A stretch of 64,000 nt of DNA from Camillea tinctor (taxonomy: Eukaryota > Ascomycota > Sordariomycetes > Xylariales > Xylariaceae): NCBI GenBank assembly GCA_022578605.1, contig MU394076.1, forward strand, positions 372,001 through 436,000. Direction: 5' to 3'. Under the pieces are notes generated by a model. That model did not search any database, was not told where the DNA came from, and was given only the letters and a program-made list of their open reading frames with translations. Shown here in pieces: positions 56,091-64,000 of this stretch (position 1 is the stretch's first letter; each line of letters opens with the position of its first letter). The translations under genes and the position numbers were made by a program.

Positions 56091-57908
56091 TCACAGGCGC
56101 TTGATCTTCATCCATTCGCTAGTCCCGAGCCCCAAGTTCAGTCCGTTGCGCGCCCACCAGGTGCGTACGGGCCTTGGATCTCCGATAGCGTCCTCGAGCG
56201 CCTCTTCGATGTCGCACGTCTTGTACTCAACGAGGTGGGTGCGGCCGTCGCCGGCACCCTGCTCGCCGCGCGCGTACTGCTTCCACCATTCCAGCACCTT
56301 GACGTGCCCGTGCTTGGTCGGGGCCACGAGCACTTGCGCATCGAACGAGAGCTTATCTCCTTTCAGCTCACGCCATGCGTTAAGTACACCCGTCTGCCCA
56401 TGTGCGCTCGCGATCTTGCACACCGATTCCCCGTGCGCCACCGGTATACCCGACGTCTCCCACCATCGCAGCACCGCTGTCTGTCCGTGCTGTGCCGCCG
56501 TGAGCAGGCTGCGTCCGGGCTTAAGCAGGATCCTGTCATTCTTCAGGGCGGCGTCTCGCCACCACTCCAACACAAGCAAGTGTCCCTTTGCCGAGGCCGA
56601 CTCGAGAGCTACTTCCGTATATTTAAGGGTAAGCCCAGAGCGAAGCCACCAGTCCAGCACATGAACATAGCCCATGCGTGAGGCATCATCCAATGCTTCG
56701 GCATCGTATTCTTTCTTCAAGAACGACGGGGACGTGTTCCACCATTTAAGTATATCTGTCCGGCCGTATACTCCCGAGGCCTTGTTCGGTATCACCTTTG
56801 CGCTGAAAGATGCCCAGAAAACCTTGCTCATGTGAGTTTCCAGGTAATTTAGGACGTCGACGAGAGAAAATTTAATGATCAGTTTAACGGCGATAAAGGA
56901 TATATAACGTAGCCCCTTAGGGGCTTCTGAGAGCTTTTGGCAGATAGCGGCAGACCCAGGGCACGAGAGGATGAGCCATTCGAGATCATGCATATATATC
57001 TCGATTGGATCGCATAGATTCGCTCGATTCGTCCTCCACTCGACGGGTGCTTTCAGGGTCGTGTATACGTTGAGAGCCGTGGCGAGCTCCCAGTCGCCGA
57101 CGTGTTCGAAGATGATGGTCCATATCTCGGGAGGCAAAGCTTTTGTCGCTCTCTGGGGGCTGGTCGTGTGCAAGGCCTGCTGCGCAGCAACCTCGACATC
57201 GTGACCCAGACTCATCAGCCCTGCCTGGTTCCTGATTATACCGACGAGGTCGTTGAATCCATCCCAAGATACGACACGCTTGTAGGAGCCGGAGCCCTCG
57301 TAATGCCATAACACGGGCGCCATCACCTTAATCCAATTCCACTTCCGTTTTATTTTGCTTAACTGTTTCTTCGTCATGGGGTTTTCCCACATCTGAACCG
57401 ACATGCCTGGAACCAGTAGTATTTTCTTGGAGACATCCCAAGCACGCAGTATCTCCAGCAGGGTGGTGTCGGCAATGCCGCTCATCATCTTGGCAAGATG
57501 GTCGGCATCGATGGGAGCAAGAACAAGCAGGTCGGCCCAGTCCACTAGCTCAAAGGCGGTTTTCCTTGCCGATTCTATAGCATCGCGCGTCCTCTGGTCG
57601 GCGTCGATGGCCACGGTGGCCAGGCTTCTATTCTCCATAACCAAGATATCGTGGGTCAGTCGCAGGGGAACCTCGTCGACCAGGGCTCGGGTCTCGATTT
57701 GCGAATCCTTAAGGAGACGCACGGCAATAGCCTGGGCATAGGCGACATCCCTCTGGCCATTGGCAGCAACCAGCATGCGCAGCTTTCTTGTGCGCGACAT
57801 TTCGTGAAAAGAGGAGCAGGAAGAATTGGAAGTAAGAATACCCGGGGTGCGATCAGCCAAGAGTCGAGGAGGATCGAAAGGAGGGGGAGAATGATTAGAG
57901 GCGGCCAT
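56091..57908 (-). CDS. Flavoprotein (HFCD/PPC-decarboxylase-like) fused to F-box-like and ankyrin-like repeats
   Basis: Single exon, 605 residues, ATG at 57908; a second ATG before SRTRKLRMLVAANGQ could also serve. Residues about 42-235 are an HFCD flavoprotein domain: LRMLVAANGQRDVAYAQ, WADLLVLAPIDADHLAKMM, AWDVSKKILLVPGMSVQMWE and NPMTKKQLSKI. The PASANT- and PAMN-type motifs of PPC decarboxylases appear altered (PIDADHL, PGMS), so decarboxylase activity is doubtful. An F-box-like stretch follows at about 265-300 (ALPPEIWTIIFEHVGDWELATAL). From about 380 on come ankyrin-like repeats marked by a Trp pair (KWW, DWW, EWW, RWW, EWW, TWW). The closest yeast relatives of the first domain are Sis2/Vhs3/Cab3. 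The role is unknown; substrate recruitment to ubiquitin ligase is one inference. Confidence 0.82.
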   Translation of the reverse strand: MAASNHSPPPFDPPRLLADRTPGILTSNSSCSSFHEMSRTRKLRMLVAANGQRDVAYAQAIAVRLLKDSQIETRALVDEVPLRLTHDILVMENRSLATVAIDADQRTRDAIESARKTAFELVDWADLLVLAPIDADHLAKMMSGIADTTLLEILRAWDVSKKILLVPGMSVQMWENPMTKKQLSKIKRKWNWIKVMAPVLWHYEGSGSYKRVVSWDGFNDLVGIIRNQAGLMSLGHDVEVAAQQALHTTSPQRATKALPPEIWTIIFEHVGDWELATALNVYTTLKAPVEWRTNRANLCDPIEIYMHDLEWLILSCPGSAAICQKLSEAPKGLRYISFIAVKLIIKFSLVDVLNYLETHMSKVFWASFSAKVIPNKASGVYGRTDILKWWNTSPSFLKKEYDAEALDDASRMGYVHVLDWWLRSGLTLKYTEVALESASAKGHLLVLEWWRDAALKNDRILLKPGRSLLTAAQHGQTAVLRWWETSGIPVAHGESVCKIASAHGQTGVLNAWRELKGDKLSFDAQVLVAPTKHGHVKVLEWWKQYARGEQGAGDGRTHLVEYKTCDIEEALEDAIGDPRPVRTWWARNGLNLGLGTSEWMKIKRL

Positions 57909-59446
57909 GTTGCTGCATTATATGGACGATTCTGGCGTTCGGGCAGCAATGATTCGCGCTCGTGTTTGGTCCGAGTGCCGTTTAATATCGTCAAGTAAAC
58001 CTAAACAATCAGATTTTCGAGAAAGATGCAGAAATGAATCAACAAATCTTAGGACGGGTACAGAGAGGATGAGGTTGTAACAAGGGGTTTGTTCCTAAAC
58101 TTGTTATCTCGAGGTGGAGAAGAGGGAAAGAATGAAAGGAATATGTTTTGGAAATATAATTTACTAACTATGGAGGTAGCAAGGAGCTTGGCTTTTAGGT
58201 ACAGGTGCTAACCCAGTAGCGGAAGGGAGAGTCGGTGAAGGGTTAAAGGAAAGTTTAAAAAAGGGAAAGAAGGGGGAGAATTACTATGCATGGAAGCAAT
58301 GGAAGCATTCAACCGTAAACCAAAAAAAAAAAAAAACCATATGACACTCCCACCTTGTTAAGTCACTAGTGGGGTCACTTTTCCACTATTGCAGCATACA
58401 TACATACTACATATCTACATACAACTACATGTACTGACCTACTTTAGGTTAGGTAGGAGGACCCGGGGATTATAGAGGTACTTTATACGTAATAAATGAC
58501 ACAATTATAAGAACTAACATTAGAATTGGAAGTGCTGTTTATTGGAGGGTACTACATTTACATAATACATTGTGCGTGATTCGAGCAGTAATGTGATCTC
58601 TACGGAGTAGCCTCATCATTATACGGTAATGATGCCGTGTGTATAATACATAATGCCTTTGTGACATATACCCACACATAACCTATATAGGGTATAAGTA
58701 TAGGTATAGGTATAGGTAGTTGACATCAGCACCACCTTACGTCAAACGATAGGTATTCCCGAAATGCAAATTGACGCTTAGCCACATGGGTATACAGTGA
58801 TAGGAAAACCTAAAGTCATGTTTGTTTGTACGTAGTTGTATGTATATGTGGATTACATTTATCTGTACGGAAAGGAGTGGACTGTAAAATAATGGACCAA
58901 CTATATGTAAATCAATTCCCTACACCCTAGTTACACTATAGCCATGGGATCTCCACCTCTAACTTAGCTACATATGTAGGTAAGGTAAGGTAGTCTAGTC
59001 CATGCACCATTGACTGACTACCTTGCTATCTACTTAAGGTACCTAAGTCTCGTTGCAACAGACCCTGCGCCAAGCATTAGGTAGGGCATATACGTATATG
59101 TTTCTAGTGTAAAGGTATATCCTGACTCCTGAACGAGACAGGTATTGGTAGTATGTGTGAATAAGTGTAAGAAAGAAAAAGAAGAAAGAGAAAAAAAAAG
59201 AACCCCTTCCAAAAGCACCATTTGCCATCACCTCAACTTCCCACCCGAACTAAGCTCAGTCAAGACTATTAGACTACCCAGGTAGGTAGGTCAGCACATA
59301 ACGTATATTGCCCGTAGTTTCGCACGCCTTGGGCAACAAGAATGATGCGGTCGAAAAGAAGATCCCAACTCCAACGCCGTTTCGCTTTGCTTTTTGCTTG
59401 CTTTTTTTCTTTCTTTCTTTTTGAGACGCTCACGTCACGCCACGTA
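57909..59446. other. Gene-poor intergenic region
   Basis: Holds the promoter of the flavoprotein fusion (left) and the 3' flank of the BTB gene (right). A TATAGG microsatellite lies near 58697-58717 and a poly-A run near 58320-58335. No supported gene. Confidence 0.4.
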
Positions 59447-61397
59447 TTAACGCAATCCGATAACGCTCATCTCAAGCGTCCACACTCTCCGAATCCACAC
59501 CTTGAGCGGTCCATCCACACCTTCAACGTTGGCCAAGTCGACACCTTCCCACCAGCAACGTCGTGCCGGCTTTCGCCAGAAAAGCAGGAGCTTCTGTGCC
59601 ATGCCGACAGCATTGTTACCCATCTCGTTGCCACGTATGTCGCTACGTAGGCGCGCAAGAGCCAGACTGCAGACAACCGCCTTGTTAGGTTCTCCAGCTC
59701 GGTGGCCCCACCTATCATCGTGATTGAAACCGCTACGTTGATTGTCAGTACTGCAAACTACCCGCTCGGAAACCAACATGTGGAGGAGCTGCTTACCCAG
59801 CCGTGAGCATTTCAATCAAATGCGCCTCGGTCGTACCGGGCTCGTCACTCCTCTTGAGCCCCGAGAAGATTCCGTCTTGTTTGAGCAGCGCTCGGGCAGC
59901 GGCACGCTTAACCTCAATCATGTCCGCTTGGCTGATATCCGGCCGGGGAGGAATGGCATAGAAATCCAGGTCTTCCCGCAGAACGATGATACCCGCCCTC
60001 TTGCTCCCATCTTCGCTTCGGCCTCCAAGCGAATCAATAGGGACAACCCCTCCATCAGGTGAGGAGGTGGGTGAGGATTCATTGGGTATAGATTGAGCTA
60101 CATTGCGGAAGAAATCTAGCATATATTGCAAGGATGCAGGGTCATACTGGGATGTGAGGTCAGTGAAATGTATATTAATATTGGAGAGAAGATTGCGGGT
60201 GATAGAAGGGCGAGGCGGGGAAAGAGAAGGGGAAACACTAGAAGTGCTAGCAGACACCGTGTAGGCAATGCTCGAGGTAGTCTGCGTAATTTGGGTAACT
60301 AGTTGGTCACTAAGGGTACTAACATCGACTTGCACGGCATCTCCATCGGAAAAGCCACCCATGTGGCCCTCGGGGAAGAGTCCATTGGGGAATAGGGAAA
60401 GGAGAACAAATTCCGGCAGCGTCAACAGCTCATCTCTAGAAAGGACGAAGCGTGTGCCCCTACAAATGGAGTTAGAATCAGCCATGTATTTATTTCAATA
60501 CAGCCAGAAGCATCATGTCTCACCGAAGGTCCATGGTAATCGTCTCATCGGCGCCAACATCTGGATAAACTTGTTAATACTTCCTCATTCGGGCGGTAGT
60601 CACCAATTGCTCACCTCCGATAGCATTGATAGGAGGTCCTCCTTGTTGGACTTGAGTTATTATACTCGATGCACCACCGGCGGCCGCCATTAGATAGGTG
60701 AAAGAGAGAAGTGGGCTATATCCTTCAGAATAGGCAGGGGGTGGCTCGCTTGAATCGTCAATCTTTTGACCTGATGATTCGCCTTTGACGTCTTGCGGAA
60801 GAGCACGTTTGGTCTCGGCGACAGTCTCGTGGAAAGAAGCAGGAGAACCAAGAGAGTGGGTGTCGGTAGAGCTGGAGGCTAGCGGCGCATACGCAGGAGC
60901 AGCGGTAACAGAAGAGGCGCCGGCTTCAGAAGCAACGACAGAAGCAGCGGGAGGAAGAAAGTGCTCGTCGGCAAGGTCCTCGGCTGAGGCGTAAGCGTAG
61001 AGGCTGGAGAAAGGGGGAGGAGCGGGACGAGAAGCAGCAAGCGAGAAAGAAGTTGAGGCCGAAGCTTCAGAGGCGGAATAGGGGTATTGAGGAGGTGGTG
61101 AGCGGGCGCGATTGAGATTGTCGGGCTCGTCTCCGTCACCGTCGCCGTCGCCGTCGTGGTCAAATCTCAAGTTCCCGTCTTCAACTTCAAGATCAGTCGT
61201 TGGGAGCCCGGCGGACACGGAGGGTCCGTGACTATCTTCCTGCGAGTGGGACAACGTGGTGGTGGGATTTGGCGAAGAATAGAATAACAATCTCAGCAGT
61301 CTTGTTCAGAGGTCGGTCGGGCGTTGTCACAAACGGAGGATGATGTCCGTGGGATCGTCTACGCACGGCGGTTGCTTGGCTGGGGTGTCTGTCGCAT
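59447..61397 (-). CDS. Whi2-like BTB-domain growth/stress regulator
   Basis: Model of five exons: 61397-61363, 61300-60615, 60560-60524, 60459-59797 and 59732-59447. The introns are 62, 54, 63-64 and 64 nt; all phases agree and give about 568 residues. Joins read INAIGDVGADETITMDLR, then GTRFVLSRDELLTLPEFV, and EMLTAGGFNHDDRWGHRAGE, all matching the fungal Whi2/BTB group. The BTB-type core includes LLSLFPNGLFPEGH and YDPASLQYMLDFFRNVAQ. The C-terminal domain KAVVCSLALARLRSDIRGNEM to RRVWTLEMSVIGLR is intact. The N-terminal 200 residues are low-complexity, with GDGDGDGDE and PPPAYSEGYSPL. Yeast Whi2 works with Psr phosphatases in stress and amino-acid signalling. The first exon is the weak point: no ATG lies in frame until MAAAGGASS (60690) unless this short upstream exon is used. 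The second acceptor may instead lie at 61291. Confidence 0.83.
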
Positions 61398-62333
61398 ACG
61401 GAGACGGGGAGATAGGCTGGGTAGATGATTTAGATCTGATTAATCATTGGAGTGGGTGTGACTGAACGAGAATGTGGTAGATAATTAGATCATATAGAGC
61501 GGGATTGATAGCTGGGGAATTTTTGTTTTGTTGAAGTTTGGACAAAAGCGAGGAAATAAATTAATAATAAAAAATAAAAAAGGTTGCAAAGATAGTTTAG
61601 AACATTGGACTGTTTGTGAAGTTGAAGAAGAGACCCGGGTCTGATTTCCACAAGGCAAAACCCCCCCTGGGTCACTGGAGATTAATGATGTACAGATGTA
61701 CCTTTCCCACTGATTTTGCGGGCGAAATACCAGTCTAATACCGCCGGGTGGTCACTGCGCTATTACTGGTCCGTTAGCCGCCTGCAGTAAACATGGAGTC
61801 AGGGGTCTCATGTAATAAATCGTGGTCCATCGACTAACACAGTTTTGTACTCGACGCACATCACACTCATCAAACCAAATGGGACTTACTCTAACCTAAT
61901 AACCTGATATATTGTGGTAGATCTATTAGCTACATACCTAGGCTAGGTATATACTGAATGCCTCAACAACAAGGCTATGTATGATGTAGGTAGGTTACAC
62001 ACAGCTAGGTGTAGACATAAGTAAGTAAACAAGAATAATAGATATCTCAATAGTTGTAGCTATTCAAGTTTAGATTGCGCGAAACTGTATTCTATTATGT
62101 ATCACATTTGCTTGCTGTAGGATATCACGTTTTTTTTATCTCATTATTTTTAGTCCTCAAACCACACAAACAAATGGTTACCGTATCTCCCTCTCCTCCT
62201 CCAGTCCTCTTACGAAGTCGAGACTGCCCATGATTCTAAACGCCGGGCTTCATATCGGTTGTCTGCGTCTGCACGTCCCTACCATTTTCTCTATGACAAA
62301 CTCCTACCTAGCTAGCTTCAACTAGCTACCTGC
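61398..62333. other. Intergenic region between the Whi2-like gene and SEC13
   Basis: AT-rich, with CCTAGGCTAGGTA-type words at about 61940-61955. No supported gene; the short minus-strand frame at 61490-61675 has no motif. Confidence 0.4.
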
Positions 62334-63503
62334 TCATTCCTCCATCGTCTTAACGCATTCCCATTCGCCTCTCAGGTTCTCTTTCCATAGCGAAACTTTG
62401 TTGTCGCCGCCGCTAACGGCCAACACATTTCCACTCAGACTCCAGCTGACCCGCCAGACACCCGCATCAAAGTTCAGTGTCTTGGAAGCCCACTGTCCTT
62501 GACTTGTGTTGTCGCTCGTCCAAATCCGTACGGTCTTGTCTTGTGAGGCAGACGCGATATAGCTCTTCTGCAGCACAGTCGGGCTCCATGCCACATCACG
62601 TACCCAATCTGTGTGGCCAGCCAGTGGTTCCCGCTCTTGCTTGTAGCCCTGTGTAGCCGGATCGTATGCCCATATCTTCAGAACATTGTCACAGCCACCT
62701 GTGACAAAGCGACGCTGGCTGAGGGCAGCAGCTCCCGGCGGCGCTGACGAGACAATGCTGCCGGGCGTAGTTGCGGGGGCCCAGGAGACCGAGTTGACAC
62801 CAAGGCCGTGGGCAGGAAAGGAAACGTTCGTAAAATTGTTGTCTTTGAACTCGAGGACAGAAACGTGACCATCGGAGGACGCGCAGGCGAGCAAGCATCC
62901 CGATTCGTGGGGCGACCAAGAAACCATGTTAACGGAAGCTTTGTGGAGGGCAAAGTCGAAGATTCGCTGCCATTGGTTGGACTGCTCGCGCCAGATGAAT
63001 ACTTTGCCATCATAGCCCGCCGACGCGAGGATGTTGCCGTATTTCGGGTGCGCCCAGGAAACACACCATACTGCGCCTTCGTGTCTGTAGTATCCTCTGT
63101 CAACAGCGTTACCCCCAGCCCAAGCGAAGCAACTCATACCCCTTTAGTGTCTCTGTCAATCTCTGTGACTCGCCCTCAATCTCGAATATCTTGATCGTCT
63201 TATCCGAAGAACACGTCGCAAGTCGTCGTCCGTAGTAATCGAGGACAGCATCGTGCTAACAAGTGTTAGTAGTCATTCCATTCCGAATCCCGGTCGTTGT
63301 CTAGCGAATGGCCGGGTGCTCAAAGGCAGTAGCCATAGGTATCCCGCAGCAGGAGGTATAGTGCTGTTCAAAGCAGATCTCGTACTTACAATCATGTCAT
63401 CGTGGCCGGAATTTGATATTACTTGTGCCTATTATCCAAGTTTAGCTATGCTCTTCAGAAGTACGCAAGCTTCTAACATAGATCACCCAGGGAGGTTTAC
63501 CAT
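62334..63503 (-). CDS. sec13: COPII coat / nuclear pore WD40 protein Sec13
   Basis: Exons are 63503-63501, 63428-63390, 63255-63140 and 63084-62334. The introns are 72, 134 and 55 nt, giving 302 residues, the usual Sec13 length. The first coding exon is just the ATG. The joined start [20 protein letters not shown] matches fungal Sec13 exactly in style. Further joins give [20 protein letters not shown]. Six WD blades are visible, among them [56 protein letters not shown] and [13 protein letters not shown]. It acts with Sec31 in the outer COPII cage and in the Nup84 complex and SEA complex. Reading only the large last exon would give a false start (MSCFAWAGG) in intron sequence. Confidence 0.96.
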
Positions 63504-64000
63504 TTTCTCTATATTCCCTGGGTAAGGGGTTGGTATACACAGCTGGTAGTAGAATCCTGGAGCTAACAAAAGAGAAAGGCAATGGGTGGATGGGATTAAA
63601 AGTCAAAGTCGCAGTTGTTTTGATCGATAGCTAGGTCTTCCCTTCTAAAGTCAAGCTGGCCTTGCCAGCAAGCAGCAACCATTTGATTCACCGAGCCAGC
63701 TGTTCACCAGGTGTAGACAGAAACAACAGGAACAACACAAACTCCTTAACCCGGTTTCATCGGATCTAGCCAGTGCCAGACAGGTGGATCCGCAACTAGT
63801 GTCGGGCAGTAGAACGAGACCGGCGGGACTACCTAGGTAATTGCTTATGTAATAAATCAGCACGGGTACCATGTACTCCGTACTGTAGATGGATGTATTT
63901 AAGTACTTGATTAGGTAATCAAGAGGCTGATTTCAGCTCTTGCGTCCGATTGTAGGTACGTAGGTACGTATCTATTGGAATGTCTTGGCCCGTGCGTTAT
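63504..64000. promoter_or_regulatory. Upstream region of SEC13
   Basis: Promoter side of SEC13 up to the window edge. TAGGTACGTAGGTACGTA words lie at 63954-63970. No other gene is seen. Confidence 0.45.

Noticed and set aside
62334..63137. Sec13 read as one exon starting MSCFAWAGG
   Set aside because: The first residues come from intron sequence; splicing at 63140/63084 restores the conserved LKGHEGAVW segment and the true N-terminus.

Overview
The window is nuclear DNA of a filamentous ascomycete (Pezizomycotina, probably Sordariomycetes; the order cannot be fixed by eye). Evidence for this: GT-AG introns of about 48-150 nt with CTAAC-like branch points, CT-rich leaders, kilobase-scale intergenic DNA rich in TAGGTA/CCTAGG words, fungus-only families (Clr5, UstYa/DUF3328, Kex2-processed repeat precursors), and filamentous-fungal genes such as creC, a creD-type arrestin and L-galactonate dehydratase. 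Most genes are multi-exon, so exon structures were rebuilt by hand from splice signals, reading phase and known family sequence. They are models, not transcripts.

Layout. 0.5-7.6 kb: alanine transaminase (+), proteasome subunit Rpn7 (-), mRNA cap guanine-N7 methyltransferase (+), a small conserved-looking unknown (-). 7.6-19.9 kb: sparse AT-rich DNA holding an FAD monooxygenase (+, four exons) and a Clr5-domain gene (-, four exons), plus a false assembly gap at about 19.0-19.2 kb. 19.9-25.4 kb: a PH-domain Slm1-like protein (-) and a creD-like alpha-arrestin (-). 25.4-31.6 kb: more than 6 kb with no gene found. 31.6-43.2 kb: creC (-, seven exons), the Miro GTPase gem1 (+), a GC-rich cytochrome c peroxidase (+), the SUMO ligase nse2 (-), an unknown 409-residue protein (-). 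43.2-56 kb: accessory-looking DNA with an orphan ORF ending in an inverted repeat, a divergent pair made of a secreted three-repeat peptide precursor (-) and a UstYa oxidase (+), L-galactonate dehydratase (+), two orphan ORFs and a small TA-flanked foldback element. 56-63.5 kb: a flavoprotein/F-box/ankyrin-like fusion (-), a Whi2-like BTB protein (-, about five exons) and SEC13 (-, four exons).

The main discovery is the divergent pair at 47,015-49,599. The precursor has a signal peptide and three exact 22-residue repeats carrying SADYS(T/I)LVYSIG followed by KR or KK. The facing gene encodes a UstYa-family protein with both HxxHC motifs. Together they look like a minimal dikaritin (ustiloxin-type) RiPP locus with a predicted Tyr-Ser-Ile-Gly core. 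No tyrosinase, transporter or peptidase lies beside it in this window.

A second theme is carbon catabolite regulation through ubiquitin: creC (partner of the CreB deubiquitinase) and a creD-type arrestin lie about 6 kb apart on the same strand. A third is very small first coding exons: 3 nt in SEC13, 5 nt in creC and 10 nt in gem1. No rRNA, convincing tRNA, CRISPR array or intact transposase was found.
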